A stretch of 64,000 nucleotides of DNA from Paucibacter sp. KCTC 42545 (GTDB lineage Bacteria > Pseudomonadota > Gammaproteobacteria > Burkholderiales > Burkholderiaceae_C), in NCBI RefSeq assembly GCF_001477625.1, contig NZ_CP013692.1:434001-498000 (forward strand). Direction: 5' to 3'. Under the pieces are notes generated by a model. The model had not been told where the DNA came from. It saw only the letters and a list, made by a program, of their open reading frames with translations, and made no database searches. Below, piece by piece: positions 26,384 to 36,264 of the stretch. Each line of letters begins with the position of its first letter. The first letter of the stretch is position 1. The translations under genes and the position numbers were made by a program.

Positions 26384-27561
26384 GTGCTGATTTGCCCACA
26401 TCCGACTTGCCCTTTTTGCCTTTTGCCTTGCCCGAGATCGGTGAGGACGAAATCAATGAGGTGGTGGACACCTTGCGCTCCGGCTGGGTGACCACCGGGC
26501 CTAAGGCCAAGCGCTTTGAAGCGGACTTTGCGGCTTTTCTGAATGAGCCGCAGCTGGAGTGCATCGCCGTCAACTCGGCCACGGCCGGCTTGCATCTGGC
26601 TCTTGAAGCCATGGGCATTGGCCCAGGTGATGAGGTCATCACCACCACCCACACCTTCACCGCCACCGCTGAGGTGGTGCGCTATTTGGGCGCCGATGTG
26701 GTGTTGGTGGACATTGACCCGCTCACGCTCAATATCGACCCCAAGCTGGTCGAGGCGGCCATCACGCCGAAAACGCGCTGCATCATTCCGGTCCACTACG
26801 CCGGCTTGGCGGTGGACATGCTGGCGATTCTGGACATCGCCCGTCGCCACGGCCTGCGCGTGCTGGAAGACGCGGCGCATGCGCTGCCGACCACGCTCGA
26901 GAAAGAGTTGATCGGCACCATGGGCAGCGATGCCACCGTGTTCAGCTTTTACGCCAACAAGACCATGACCACGGGTGAGGGCGGCATGCTGGTGACCCGC
27001 AATGCCGAGTTGGCCAAGCGCGCCCGGGTGATGCGCCTGCACGGCATGAATCGCGACGCTTTTGACCGCTTTACCGCCAAGGTGCCGAGCTGGTATTACG
27101 AGATCGTGGCGCCGGGCTTCAAGTACAACATGACCGACATCGCGGCGGCACTGGGCATTCATCAGCTCAAGCGCATCTCGGCGTTTCAGGCGCGGCGTGA
27201 GCAGATTGCCGCGGCCTACAACGAAGCTTTTGCCGACCTGCCGCTGATCTTGCCGCCGCAGGCGCCGCATGGCGATGTGCATTCCTGGCACTTGTATGTG
27301 CTGCGCCTTAGTGACGCGGCCAGCATTGAGCGCGACGCTTTCATCGAGGCCATGTTCGCCGCCGGCATCGGCTGCAGCGTGCACTACATCCCCCTGCATC
27401 AGCAGCCCTATTGGCGTGATCGCTACGGTTTGAAGGCGGCGCAGTTCCCGCATTCTCAAAAGGCTTACGAGCGCAGCTTCAGCATTCCGCTCTACACCGC
27501 CATGACCGATGCCGATGTGCAGCGCGTGATTGCCGCCGTGCGCCGCATTGCGCTCGGCTGA
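26380..27561 (+). CDS. DegT/DnrJ/EryC1 family sugar aminotransferase (PglE/ArnB type)
   Basis: A 393-residue PLP enzyme with its lysine at Lys194 ([15 protein letters not shown]) and the [10 protein letters not shown] pocket. The N-terminal [24 protein letters not shown] block is typical of transaminases that aminate 4-keto sugars (ArnB, PglE, WbpE relatives). The dehydratase encoded 0.7 kb downstream would provide a 4-keto-6-deoxy UDP-HexNAc substrate. The expected product is therefore a UDP-4-amino-4,6-dideoxy-HexNAc, an inference from neighbours. ATGA overlap with the methyltransferase. Confidence 0.88.
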   Translation: MSADLPTSDLPFLPFALPEIGEDEINEVVDTLRSGWVTTGPKAKRFEADFAAFLNEPQLECIAVNSATAGLHLALEAMGIGPGDEVITTTHTFTATAEVVRYLGADVVLVDIDPLTLNIDPKLVEAAITPKTRCIIPVHYAGLAVDMLAILDIARRHGLRVLEDAAHALPTTLEKELIGTMGSDATVFSFYANKTMTTGEGGMLVTRNAELAKRARVMRLHGMNRDAFDRFTAKVPSWYYEIVAPGFKYNMTDIAAALGIHQLKRISAFQARREQIAAAYNEAFADLPLILPPQAPHGDVHSWHLYVLRLSDAASIERDAFIEAMFAAGIGCSVHYIPLHQQPYWRDRYGLKAAQFPHSQKAYERSFSIPLYTAMTDADVQRVIAAVRRIALG

Positions 27562-27605
27562 GTTGTGTGACGTTTAATCGAGCTGAAGCGAGCCGAGTTT
27601 CCATC

Positions 27606-28196
27606 ATGGCCAAGCGGCTTTTTGATATTGCCTGCGCCGGCCTCGGCCTGCTGATTCTGCTGCCCTTGCTGATTGCCCTGGCCTTGTGGATCAAGTGGGA
27701 CTCGCCCGGCCCGGTGCTGTTTAGGCAGCAGCGGGTGGGGCGCTTTGGCAAGCCTTTTTACATCCACAAATTCCGCAGCATGCGGGTGGATGCGCCGGCC
27801 TTGGGCCCGCAAATCACCGTGGGCGAAGACCCGCGCATCACCCGCAGCGGCCGAGTGCTGCGCGCCGCCAAGCTGGATGAACTGCCGCAACTCTGGGATG
27901 TTTTGCGCGGTGCCATGAGCTTGGTCGGCCCGCGCCCGGAGGTGCCTCGCTATGTGGCGCTGTACACGCCGGAACAGCGCGAGCTGGTGCTGTCGGTGCG
28001 GCCGGGCATCACCGATCCGGCTTCCTTGCATTTCCGCAATGAGAGCGAGGTACTGGCGCGCGCTGCCGACCCCGAACGCGAGTATGCGGAAGTCATCCTG
28101 CCGGCCAAACTCAAGCTCGCCGGTGAGTATGTGCGCCAGGCCAGTTTGTGGACCGACATCCGCCTCATTCTCGCCACGCTGCGGCGAATTCTTTGA
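27606..28196 (+). CDS. Undecaprenyl-phosphate phosphosugar transferase (PglC-like, short form)
   Basis: A polyprenol-phosphate phosphoglycosyltransferase that starts glycan assembly by placing a sugar-1-phosphate on the lipid carrier. The 196-residue product is the minimal form (PglC/WcaJ C-terminal domain): one re-entrant membrane segment after MAKRLFDIACAG, then HKFRSMRVDA, and the catalytic region DELPQLWDVLRGAMSLVGPRPEV. The ATG at 27606 fits the family start; 13 more codons are open upstream without a ribosome binding site. Together with the adjacent PglF-like dehydratase it resembles a bacillosamine-type initiation module. Confidence 0.92.
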   Translation: MAKRLFDIACAGLGLLILLPLLIALALWIKWDSPGPVLFRQQRVGRFGKPFYIHKFRSMRVDAPALGPQITVGEDPRITRSGRVLRAAKLDELPQLWDVLRGAMSLVGPRPEVPRYVALYTPEQRELVLSVRPGITDPASLHFRNESEVLARAADPEREYAEVILPAKLKLAGEYVRQASLWTDIRLILATLRRIL

Positions 28197-28253
28197 CGCG
28201 CGGATTCGGCTTGCCGCCGCTCGCCGCTTTCAATGCACCGACAATCCTGGCCT

Positions 28254-30128
28254 ATGTTCTGGCAATCTCTTGACGCATTCCTGACCCGCATCCGCCCTCG
28301 GCGTGAGGCCCTGTCCCTGGGGCTGGACGGCCTGATGATCTTTCTGGCCTGGCAGGCCACCTATCTGTTCCGCCTGGGCTTTGAGCGCTGGATCTCGGCG
28401 CGGCCCAGCTATGACGGCTGGGTCATCGCGGGATTGGTCGCGCTTTATCTGCTGAGCCTGTGGCTGTTCAAGGTGCCCAAGGGCATGTGGCGCTTCAGCG
28501 GCTTTGGAGAGGTGCAAAGAGTGACCTTGGCCTGTGCTGCCGCCGGCATTGTTGGCGCCGTCATCATCCTGATGGCGCAGTTGCAAGCCGTGCCACGCGC
28601 GGTGCTGGCCTTGCACCCGGTCTTCAGCATCATCGGCCTGGCCATGATGCGCTTGGCTTACCGCATGCTGTATGAGCATCTGCGCGCCCGCATCAACGGC
28701 CGCGCCACCGAGACGCATCGCGCCCTGATCCTGGGTGCCGGTCAGGCAGGCCGCCTGTTGGTGGCTGGGATTCAACACCAGGGTTGGACGGTGGTGGGCT
28801 GGCTGGATGACGACCAGGCCAAGCAGGACTCTCGCGTGGCCGGCATTCCTGTGTTGGGATCTTTGAGCGAGGTGGAGCGCTTCGCCGAATTGCATGGTAT
28901 TACCCACATCATCGTGGCCATGCCTTCGGCCGACGTCAGCAAACGCCGCCAGGTTCTGGACTTGGCCGGCAAGACCGGGCTGCCCGTGCTGACCGTGCCC
29001 AGCAGCGCCGAGTTGATGGCGGGTAGCAAGGTCGATCAGCTGCGCGACATCCAGCCCGAAGACTTGTTGGGTCGTGAGCCGGTGCAATTGGACGAGGCCG
29101 GCATCAGCGAATGCCTGAATGACAAGGTCGTGCTGATCACCGGTGCGGGTGGCAGCATCGGCAGCGAGCTGTGCCGGCAAGTGGCCCGTTATGGTCCATC
29201 GAGAATCGTGCTCTACGAGATGAGCGAGTTCGCGCTTTACACCATTGAGCAAGAGCTGAGCGAGAAGTTCCCCCGCATCCCTCTGGTGCGCCTGGTCGGC
29301 GATGTGAAAGACCTGGAGCACCTGCGCTACACCTTCAGCAAATACAAACCGCAAATCGTCTTTCACGCCGCAGCTTACAAGCATGTGCCCTTGATGGAGG
29401 TAGACAACGCTTGGGCCTGCCTGCGCAATAACACCTTGGGCACCCTGCACGCCTGCACGGCCGCGGCCGAACATGGGGTCGAGCGCTTTGTGCTCATCAG
29501 CACCGACAAGGCCGTGAACCCCACCAACGTCATGGGCGCCACCAAGCGTGCGGCAGAGTTGGTGATCAGCCATATGGCCAGTCAGGGCCACAGCACCAAA
29601 TTCATGGCCGTTCGCTTCGGCAATGTGCTGGGCTCCAGCGGCAGCGTGATCCCCAAGTTCAAAGAGCAAATTGCTAAGGGTGGACCGGTCACTGTCACGC
29701 ACCCGGACATTACGCGTTACTTCATGACCATCCCCGAGGCAGCGCGCCTGGTGGTTCAGGCGGCGGTGATTGGCGAGTCGGGTCAGGTCTTGATTTTGGA
29801 TATGGGCGAGCCGGTTAAGATTCTTGACCTCGCACGCGACATGATTCGGCTGGCTGGGCGGGACTCGGCAAATATCAGAATCGAGTTCTCGGGCCTTCGG
29901 CCAGGAGAAAAACTGTTTGAAGAACTACTGGCCGATTCAGACAGCACAGTGCCTACCGGTATTGCTCGGCTGAGAATCGCCTGTTTGGCTCAGCAAAGCG
30001 ATGAAGTGGAACGACTGTTGGGCTTGCTAGAACTCGCCAAGAGTTCTTTGGCGTCGCAGAACAAGCTTGTTCATGAAGAGCTGGCCCGCGTTGGCTTGGG
30101 TTATCTCTGGGCCAAAGGAGCTGCGTGA
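28254..30128 (+). CDS. Membrane nucleotide-sugar 4,6-dehydratase (WbpM/PglF/CapD family)
   Basis: Converts UDP-GlcNAc to a 4-keto-6-deoxy UDP sugar. The 624-residue protein has four N-terminal membrane helices, a first Rossmann domain (LILGAGQAGRLL, near residue 160) and the catalytic SDR domain (GAGGSIGSELCRQ from residue 297). The usual SDR Tyr is replaced by Met427 in a MxxxK arrangement with Lys431 (NVMGATKR), the altered triad known from WbpM. Start: ATG 28254 was chosen because it fits the family N-terminus; an ATG 21 bases earlier (28233) is possible. A GACAAT box 8 bases before 28254 may be an internal promoter. Confidence 0.93.
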   Translation: MFWQSLDAFLTRIRPRREALSLGLDGLMIFLAWQATYLFRLGFERWISARPSYDGWVIAGLVALYLLSLWLFKVPKGMWRFSGFGEVQRVTLACAAAGIVGAVIILMAQLQAVPRAVLALHPVFSIIGLAMMRLAYRMLYEHLRARINGRATETHRALILGAGQAGRLLVAGIQHQGWTVVGWLDDDQAKQDSRVAGIPVLGSLSEVERFAELHGITHIIVAMPSADVSKRRQVLDLAGKTGLPVLTVPSSAELMAGSKVDQLRDIQPEDLLGREPVQLDEAGISECLNDKVVLITGAGGSIGSELCRQVARYGPSRIVLYEMSEFALYTIEQELSEKFPRIPLVRLVGDVKDLEHLRYTFSKYKPQIVFHAAAYKHVPLMEVDNAWACLRNNTLGTLHACTAAAEHGVERFVLISTDKAVNPTNVMGATKRAAELVISHMASQGHSTKFMAVRFGNVLGSSGSVIPKFKEQIAKGGPVTVTHPDITRYFMTIPEAARLVVQAAVIGESGQVLILDMGEPVKILDLARDMIRLAGRDSANIRIEFSGLRPGEKLFEELLADSDSTVPTGIARLRIACLAQQSDEVERLLGLLELAKSSLASQNKLVHEELARVGLGYLWAKGAA

Positions 30129-30253
30129 TCCAGAGTTTGAACGGGGCTGAAATTTTCGGTCTCCACATCCGGTAATCGCCGGTCAGAGCGGGCAATGCCG
30201 AATCGCTTTGCGCTTGTGCCCGTGAGCTAGAAGTTTTTTATCAACAAATCATC

Positions 30254-31312
30254 ATGACCATCCTCGTCACCGGCGGCGCCGGCTTCATTGGCAGCAACTT
30301 CGTTCTCGACTGGCTCAAAGGCTCTGACGAGCCCGTCGTCACCCTGGATGCTCTGACCTATGCGGGCAATCTGGAAAACCTGGCCTCGCTGCAAGGCGAT
30401 GCCCGGCACACCTTCGTCAAAGGCGATATCTGTGATCGCGCCCTGGTCGATCAACTGCTGAGCCAGCACCGTCCACGCGCCCTGATCCACTTCGCCGCAG
30501 AAAGCCATGTGGACCGCTCCATCAGCGGCCCCGGCGCCTTCATGCGCACGAATATCGAAGGCACTTACACCCTGCTGGAAGCCGCGCGCACCTACTGGAG
30601 CGGCTTGAGCGATGCAGACAAGGCTGCCTGGCGCTTCCACCATGTTTCGACCGATGAGGTCTACGGCTCTTTGAGCGCCGAAGACCCGCCCTTCGCCGAG
30701 ACCAAGACTTACGAGCCCAATAGCCCCTACTCGGCCAGCAAGGCCGCCAGCGACCACTTGGTGCGCGCTTGGCACCACACCTATGGCCTGCCGGTGCTGA
30801 CCACCAATTGCAGCAATAACTACGGCCCCTTGCACTTCCCCGAGAAGCTGATCCCGCTGATGATCGTCAACGCCCTGGCGGGCAAGGCCTTGCCCATCTA
30901 CGGAGACGGCAAGAATGTGCGCGACTGGCTCTTCGTGACCGACCATGCCAGCGCCATCCGCGCCGTGCTGCAGGGCGGCCGCGTTGGTGAGACCTACAAC
31001 ATCGGCGGCTGGAACGAGATGACCAATCTGGAGATTGTGCATACCGTGTGCGAGTTGCTCGACGAGTTGCGACCTGATGCTTCGGGCAGCTACAAGCGCC
31101 TGATCACCTATGTGAAGGATCGCCCCGGTCACGACCGCCGCTACGCCATCGACGCCCGCAAGATCGAGCGCGAACTGGGCTGGCGCCCGGCCGAGACCTT
31201 TGCGACGGGCATCCGCAAGACCGTGCAGTGGTATTTGGACAACCCCGAGTGGGTGGCCCGCGTGCAAAGCGGCGCCTACCGTGACTGGGTCGCCCAGCAA
31301 TACCAAGCCTGA
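30254..31312 (+). CDS. rmlB: dTDP-glucose 4,6-dehydratase
   Basis: Second enzyme of dTDP-L-rhamnose synthesis, converting dTDP-glucose to dTDP-4-keto-6-deoxyglucose. The 352-residue extended SDR has [10 protein letters not shown] at the N-terminus, the STDEVYGSL active-site strand and the Tyr159/Lys163 pair ([10 protein letters not shown]). [11 protein letters not shown] near the C-terminus is specific for RmlB. It heads an rmlB-rmlD-rmlA-rmlC run. The 125 bases upstream contain no gene and probably hold a promoter, but no clear -35/-10 pair was found. Confidence 0.97.
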   Translation: MTILVTGGAGFIGSNFVLDWLKGSDEPVVTLDALTYAGNLENLASLQGDARHTFVKGDICDRALVDQLLSQHRPRALIHFAAESHVDRSISGPGAFMRTNIEGTYTLLEAARTYWSGLSDADKAAWRFHHVSTDEVYGSLSAEDPPFAETKTYEPNSPYSASKAASDHLVRAWHHTYGLPVLTTNCSNNYGPLHFPEKLIPLMIVNALAGKALPIYGDGKNVRDWLFVTDHASAIRAVLQGGRVGETYNIGGWNEMTNLEIVHTVCELLDELRPDASGSYKRLITYVKDRPGHDRRYAIDARKIERELGWRPAETFATGIRKTVQWYLDNPEWVARVQSGAYRDWVAQQYQA

Positions 31313-31323
31313 GCGGCCGATTC

Positions 31324-32211
31324 ATGACAATTCTTTTGCTAGGCAAGAACGGCCAAGTCGGCTGGGAGTTGCAACGCGCGCTCGCCCCATTGGGTGAGCT
31401 GGTCGCGCTGGATCGCAGCGAAGGCGCCGACCTCGCTAAGCCCGAGGTCTTGCGGGCCACGGTCCGCGCGGTGGCGCCGCAGGTCATCGTCAATGCCGCC
31501 GCCTACACCGCGGTCGACAAGGCCGAGACCGAGCAAGACCTGGCCCTGCAGATCAACGCCCATGCGCCGGGCTTGTTGGCCGAAGAAGCCAAGCAACTCG
31601 GTGCCGTGCTGGTTCACTACAGCAGCGACTACGTATTCGACGGCAGCGGCGAGGCGCCCCGCAGCGAAGACGCCACCACCGGTCCCTTGAGTGTCTATGG
31701 CCGCAGCAAGCTGCAAGGCGAAGACGCCATCCGTGCCAGCGGCTGCCAGCACCTGATTCTGCGCACCAGCTGGGTCTACGCCGCCCGCGGCGGCAACTTC
31801 GCCAAGACCATGTTGCGCTTGGCCGCAGAGCGGGAGCAACTCAAGGTCATTGCCGACCAGATCGGTGCACCCACCGGTGCCGATCTCTTGGCGGATCTGA
31901 CTGCACAAATGCTGCCTGCAGTGCTGGCCAAGCCTGAACTCAGCGGCACGTATCACGCCGTGGCCAGCGGCGAAACCAGCTGGCACGCCTATGCCCAGTA
32001 TGTGATCGAGTTCGCCCGTGCCCGTGCCCGGGGTCAGGCCTTGCGCGTGGCGCACGACCAGGTGCTGGCCATCCCGACCCAGGACTACCCCACACCGGCT
32101 CAGCGCCCCCTCAACTCCCGGCTGTCCACCGCCAAGCTGCAAGCCGCCTTCGGCCTGCGCCTGCCGCATTGGCAGCAAGGGGTGGAGCGCATGTTGATGG
32201 AAATTCTCTGA
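31324..32211 (+). CDS. rmlD: dTDP-4-dehydrorhamnose reductase
   Basis: Last step of dTDP-L-rhamnose synthesis, reducing the 4-keto group. The 295-residue SDR carries [17 protein letters not shown], the [12 protein letters not shown] block, [10 protein letters not shown] and the YGRSKLQGE catalytic pair. All are diagnostic. It lies 11 bases after rmlB. The order B-D-A-C is common in proteobacteria. Confidence 0.97.
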   Translation: MTILLLGKNGQVGWELQRALAPLGELVALDRSEGADLAKPEVLRATVRAVAPQVIVNAAAYTAVDKAETEQDLALQINAHAPGLLAEEAKQLGAVLVHYSSDYVFDGSGEAPRSEDATTGPLSVYGRSKLQGEDAIRASGCQHLILRTSWVYAARGGNFAKTMLRLAAEREQLKVIADQIGAPTGADLLADLTAQMLPAVLAKPELSGTYHAVASGETSWHAYAQYVIEFARARARGQALRVAHDQVLAIPTQDYPTPAQRPLNSRLSTAKLQAAFGLRLPHWQQGVERMLMEIL

Positions 32212-32308
32212 GCCCCCAATACATGGCAAGGCCGGACTGAGGCGAGCGTCTTATCCCAGCCCGCCCCATCCCGCCGTTCCGGCCCGTCACCGCATCAAGG
32301 AGAGACCC

Positions 32309-33199
32309 ATGACGACTAAAAGCCGCAAAGGCATCATCCTCGCCGGAGGCTCGGGTACACGCCTGCACCCGGCCACCCTGGCCATGAGCAAGCAATTGCT
32401 GCCGGTCTACGACAAGCCCATGGTGTACTACCCGCTGGCCACGCTGATGCTGGCCGGCATCCGCGACATCTTGCTGATCAGCACCCCGCAAGACATCCCG
32501 CGCTTTGAAGCCCTGCTGGGTGACGGCAAGCGCTGGGGCGTCAACATCAGCTACTGCGTGCAGCCCAGCCCGGATGGTCTGGCCCAGGCCTTCATTCTCG
32601 GCAAAGACTTCATTGGCGGCGCCCCCAGCGCCTTGGTGCTGGGCGACAACATCTTCTACGGCCACGACTTCCAGGGCCTACTCGGCAGCGCCGATGTATG
32701 CCAAAACGGCGCCACGGTGTTTGCCTACCATGTCACTGATCCTGAGCGTTATGGGGTGGTGGACTTCGATGCCAACAAGACCGCCTTGTCGATCGAAGAG
32801 AAGCCCGCCGCGCCCAAGAGCAATTACGCGGTCACGGGCCTCTACTTCTACGACGAGCAAGTCTGCGACATCGCCGCCAGCATCAAGCCCAGCGCGCGCG
32901 GCGAGCTGGAGATCACCGACGTCAACGCCCAGTACCTGCGCCAAGGCCAGTTGCAAGTCGAAATCATGGGCCGCGGCTATGCCTGGCTAGACACCGGCAC
33001 GCATGACAGCTTGCTCGAAGCCGGTCAATTCATCGCCACCCTAGAAAAGCGCCAAGGCCTCAAGGTCGCCTGCCCCGAAGAAATCGCCTTCCGCTCGGGC
33101 TGGATCACCGCCGATCAACTGGCCGCCCTGGCCAAGCCGCTGGCCAAGAACGGCTATGGCCAATATCTGCAAAAACTTCTGAGCGACAAAGCGTTTTAA
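32309..33199 (+). CDS. rmlA: Glucose-1-phosphate thymidylyltransferase
   Basis: First enzyme of dTDP-L-rhamnose synthesis: glucose-1-phosphate and dTTP to dTDP-glucose. The 296-residue protein begins with the nucleotidyltransferase loop [16 protein letters not shown], followed by [18 protein letters not shown] and [11 protein letters not shown]. The length is normal. An AAGGAGAG ribosome binding site sits just before the ATG. The 97-base gap from rmlD contains no gene. Confidence 0.97.
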   Translation: MTTKSRKGIILAGGSGTRLHPATLAMSKQLLPVYDKPMVYYPLATLMLAGIRDILLISTPQDIPRFEALLGDGKRWGVNISYCVQPSPDGLAQAFILGKDFIGGAPSALVLGDNIFYGHDFQGLLGSADVCQNGATVFAYHVTDPERYGVVDFDANKTALSIEEKPAAPKSNYAVTGLYFYDEQVCDIAASIKPSARGELEITDVNAQYLRQGQLQVEIMGRGYAWLDTGTHDSLLEAGQFIATLEKRQGLKVACPEEIAFRSGWITADQLAALAKPLAKNGYGQYLQKLLSDKAF

Positions 33200-33207
33200 G
33201 CCTCACC

Positions 33208-33759
33208 ATGAATGTCACCCCCACCGCATTGCCCGAAGTCCTGATCATCGAACCGCGCGTGTTCGGCGATGCCCGCGGCTTCTTCACTGAAAGCTGGAAC
33301 GAGCAAACGTTCAACAAAGCGGTCGGCCACGAAGTGCGCTTCGTGCAAGACAACCACTCACGCTCAGCGCGCGGTGTGCTGCGCGGCCTGCACTTCCAAC
33401 TGCCCCCGCACACCCAGGGCAAGCTGGTGCGGGTGGTCAGCGGCGCGGTGTTTGATGTGGCCGTGGACATGCGCCGCAGCAGCGCCAACTTCGGCCGCTG
33501 GGTTGGCGTAGAACTGAGCTCCGACAACCATCGCCAACTCTGGGTGCCACCGGGCTTCGCGCACGGCTTCTTGGTGCTGAGCGAGACGGCCGACTTCCTC
33601 TACAAAACCACTGACTTCTACGCGCCTCAGGCCGAAGCCTGCGTGCGCTGGGATGACCCGGCGATTGGCATCGAATGGCCCAGTACTGGCGTGCCCGCCT
33701 TGCTGGCTATCAAAGATGCCGAAGCCCCCTCGCTGGATACCGCTCAAGTCTTCGACTGA
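33208..33759 (+). CDS. rmlC: dTDP-4-dehydrorhamnose 3,5-epimerase
   Basis: Third enzyme of dTDP-L-rhamnose synthesis, inverting C3 and C5. The 183-residue cupin has the RmlC hallmarks FVQDNHSRSARGVLRGLHFQ, GAVFDVAVDMRRSS, and LWVPPGFAHGFLVLSE. It is the last gene of the plus-strand locus and ends 135 bases before the convergent wecC-type gene. A second, diverged RmlC-fold epimerase is encoded at 52.9 kb for a different pathway. Confidence 0.96.
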   Translation: MNVTPTALPEVLIIEPRVFGDARGFFTESWNEQTFNKAVGHEVRFVQDNHSRSARGVLRGLHFQLPPHTQGKLVRVVSGAVFDVAVDMRRSSANFGRWVGVELSSDNHRQLWVPPGFAHGFLVLSETADFLYKTTDFYAPQAEACVRWDDPAIGIEWPSTGVPALLAIKDAEAPSLDTAQVFD

Positions 33760-33894
33760 GTGAAGCCACAAGTCAAAACGACCGACAGCTGATCAGCCGG
33801 CGCTTCTTGCCTGAGGGCCCTAAGGCCCTGCATGTTCTGTGCTCCGAGGCCGAGCGCCCTGTTTACTGAGGCCGCCGTGGGTGGATATGGCTGA
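33760..33894. other. Junction between the two convergent glycan loci
   Basis: Contains no gene. GCTGATCAGC is palindromic at 33788-33797, and GCTGATCAG recurs at 33890-33898 next to the wecC stop. A 6-base hairpin (33814-33829) lacks a T tract. No standard terminator was found even though both long transcription units end here. Confidence 0.5.
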
Positions 33895-35115
33895 TCAGAC
33901 TAGCGCCCCGCAAAAGTCGAGTGCGCCTGCTTCCATCAGGACTCGCTTGGTCGAGCTATCCAGGAACTCGCGATGTTTCACAAGCACTGCGAGGATGTCG
34001 GCCGAGCGTAGCGCGTCGTCGAGCGGAGTCAACGGCAGCGTGTCATGGGTCTCGATGTTGGGCTCCACCGCGACTACGTCGTAGCCAGCAGTTACGAGCG
34101 CCTGCGCGATATGCATGGCCGGTGATTCCCGAAGGTCGTCGATGTCCGGCTTGAAAGCAAGTCCAAGGCAGGCGACGCGCGGCTTGCGTTCAAGTCGCGC
34201 CGAGGCGTCTGCCACGGCGATCTTGATGCGGTCGATGACCCAGTCTGTCTTGCCGTTGTTGACTTCACGGGCCGAGCGGATCAGGCGAGCTGTCTCGGGA
34301 TTGCGCGACACGATGAACCAAGGATCCACCGCGATGCAATGGCCGCCTACGCCAGCGCCCGGCTGGAGTATGTTTACGCGCGGATGGTGATTGGCGAGTC
34401 GGATCAGGTTCCACACGTCGATGCGCTCCTTCTCGCAGATCATCGACAGCTCATTGGCGAAGGCGATGTTGACGTCTCGGAAGCTGTTTTCTGTCAGCTT
34501 GCACATTTCGGCCGTCCGGGCGTCTGTCTCCAGCACCTCACCGTGTACGAAAGTCCGATAGAAGGCGCCGACCGCTGCCGTTGCTGACGGAGTCATGCCG
34601 CCTACGACACGGTCGTTCTCCACCAGCTCAGTCATGATTTTTCCTGGCAGCACGCGCTCGGGGCAATACGCCATGTGGATGCTGGCGACGTTCACACCCG
34701 CCTGCGCCAGGACCTCGGCCATCGCATCTGTCGTGCCGACTGGGGAGGTCGATTCGAGGATGACCAGATCGCTCGCCTTGACGAAGGGGGCGATGCTACG
34801 GGTTGCCGCCAGCACATAGTCGATGTTGGGGCGAGGGATCTCCTCGTCCTCGTGAAACGGGGTCGGCACGCAGATCATGTAGATGTCGCCCGCCTGCGGC
34901 GTCGTGAACGCGGTGAGGCGCTGCGCCGCGACCGCCGAGCGGACGAAGGCATCCAGGTCGGGCTCGACGATGTGGATCTTTCCCTGGTTGATGGTGTCCA
35001 CGGCATGGGCGTTCAGGTCCACGCCCACGACGTGATAGCCCTTGCTGGCCAGTAGCGCGGCAGTGGGCAGGCCGATATAGCCCAGTCCGACCACGCAGAC
35101 GGTCTTCTTGTTCAT
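33895..35115 (-). CDS. wecC: UDP-N-acetyl-D-mannosamine dehydrogenase (WecC type)
   Basis: NAD-dependent oxidation of C6 of UDP-ManNAc to the uronic acid. The 406-residue member of the UDP-glucose/GDP-mannose dehydrogenase family has VGLGYIGLPTAALLA at the start, ESTSPVGTT, and the catalytic Cys260 in GAGVGGHCIAVDPWF. WecC rather than WbpA is supported by the neighbouring 2-epimerase gene. It could instead oxidise UDP-GlcNAc and feed the wbpBDE enzymes encoded at 18.6 kb; this cannot be settled by eye. Last gene of the minus-strand cluster. Confidence 0.9.
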   Translation of the reverse strand: MNKKTVCVVGLGYIGLPTAALLASKGYHVVGVDLNAHAVDTINQGKIHIVEPDLDAFVRSAVAAQRLTAFTTPQAGDIYMICVPTPFHEDEEIPRPNIDYVLAATRSIAPFVKASDLVILESTSPVGTTDAMAEVLAQAGVNVASIHMAYCPERVLPGKIMTELVENDRVVGGMTPSATAAVGAFYRTFVHGEVLETDARTAEMCKLTENSFRDVNIAFANELSMICEKERIDVWNLIRLANHHPRVNILQPGAGVGGHCIAVDPWFIVSRNPETARLIRSAREVNNGKTDWVIDRIKIAVADASARLERKPRVACLGLAFKPDIDDLRESPAMHIAQALVTAGYDVVAVEPNIETHDTLPLTPLDDALRSADILAVLVKHREFLDSSTKRVLMEAGALDFCGALV

Positions 35116-35118
35116 TGC

Positions 35119-36264
35119 TTAGATCTCTTTCAACAAATCGACGATGCGGCCGCAGGCCTGTCCATCGCCATACGGATTGTGCGCACGTGCCATCGATTGA
35201 TAGGCCGCCTCGCTGTCCAACAGTTCACGCACGTTGTCGACGATGCGCTGCCGATGGGCACCCACCAGCCGCACCGTGCCGGCGGCTACTGCTTCTGGTC
35301 GCTCCGTCACGTCGCGCATCACCAGTACGGGCTTGCCTAGACTGGGCGCCTCTTCCTGGATGCCGCCACTGTCCGTTAGCACCAGGTGCGCATGCTTGAG
35401 CAGATAAACGAAGGGCTCGTAGTCTATTGGGGCAACCAAGTGCAGGTTCACCAACCCGGAGAGGATGTCGTTGACTGGCTGCTGGACATTGGGGTTCAGA
35501 TGGACGGGGTAAACGAAGTGCACCCCCGGATAGGCAACTGCCAGCTCGCGTAGCGCCTCGCAGATCTGCAGGAAACCGTCGCCGAAATTCTCGCGTCGGT
35601 GCCCGGTGATCAGTACGAAGCGTTTGGTGCGCCAGTTGAAAGGCAGGCGCTCATCCAGCAATTCGCATACCTGCGCCTGGCGGCCGGCGTCTCCGTCGAT
35701 GCGCGCCAGTACCCACATTAGCGCATCGATGACAGTATTACCGGTGATGGTGATTCGATCATCGGGCACGCGCTCGTCGAGAAGGTTTTGCCTGCTGACC
35801 GCCGTCGGCGCGAAGTGCCAGCGCGTTAGCTTGCTGGCGACCTGACGGTTGAATTCCTCGGGGAATGGGGCGCTCAGGTCGTGTGTGCGCAGCCCTGCCT
35901 CGACGTGACCCACCGGTACTCCGGCATAGAAACCAGCGATCGCCGTGGCTAGCGTCGTCGTGGTGTCGCCATGGATCAGCAACACGTCGGGGCGCTCGCG
36001 TTGGATCACGTCGCGCATGGCCAGTAGCACGGCTGCGGTAACGTCAAAGAGGTCCTGACCCGGTTTCATTAGGTTCAGGTCGATGTCGGGAGTGATGTCG
36101 AAGGTTTGCAGCACCTGGTCCAGCATTTGGCGATGTTGAGCGGTGACGCAGGTCAACGTCTCGAAATCGGCGCCGTAGCGGCGCAAGGCATGGTAGAGCG
36201 GAGCCATTTTAATGGCTTCCGGCCGAGTGCCGAAAACCAGCATCACTTTCTTTTTGCGATTCAT
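35119..36264 (-). CDS. wecB: UDP-N-acetylglucosamine 2-epimerase (WecB type)
   Basis: Non-hydrolysing 2-epimerase that interconverts UDP-GlcNAc and UDP-ManNAc. The 381-residue protein starts [17 protein letters not shown] and contains [30 protein letters not shown] and [19 protein letters not shown], all typical. A longer open frame exists to 36516, but those 84 codons lie inside the upstream gene and have an arginine-rich, non-coding look, so ATG 36264 (ATGA overlap) was taken. Homologous WbpI acts on the diacetamido-uronate instead, so the exact substrate is open. Confidence 0.92.
   Translation of the reverse strand: MNRKKKVMLVFGTRPEAIKMAPLYHALRRYGADFETLTCVTAQHRQMLDQVLQTFDITPDIDLNLMKPGQDLFDVTAAVLLAMRDVIQRERPDVLLIHGDTTTTLATAIAGFYAGVPVGHVEAGLRTHDLSAPFPEEFNRQVASKLTRWHFAPTAVSRQNLLDERVPDDRITITGNTVIDALMWVLARIDGDAGRQAQVCELLDERLPFNWRTKRFVLITGHRRENFGDGFLQICEALRELAVAYPGVHFVYPVHLNPNVQQPVNDILSGLVNLHLVAPIDYEPFVYLLKHAHLVLTDSGGIQEEAPSLGKPVLVMRDVTERPEAVAAGTVRLVGAHRQRIVDNVRELLDSEAAYQSMARAHNPYGDGQACGRIVDLLKEI

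Noticed and set aside
28230..29702. Long minus-strand open frame opposite the WbpM-like gene
   Set aside because: Same reasoning: antisense of a well-supported dehydratase, no family match.
33814..33829. AGGGCC/GGCCCT hairpin at the junction of the glycan loci
   Set aside because: Six-base stem without T tract; not convincing as a terminator.
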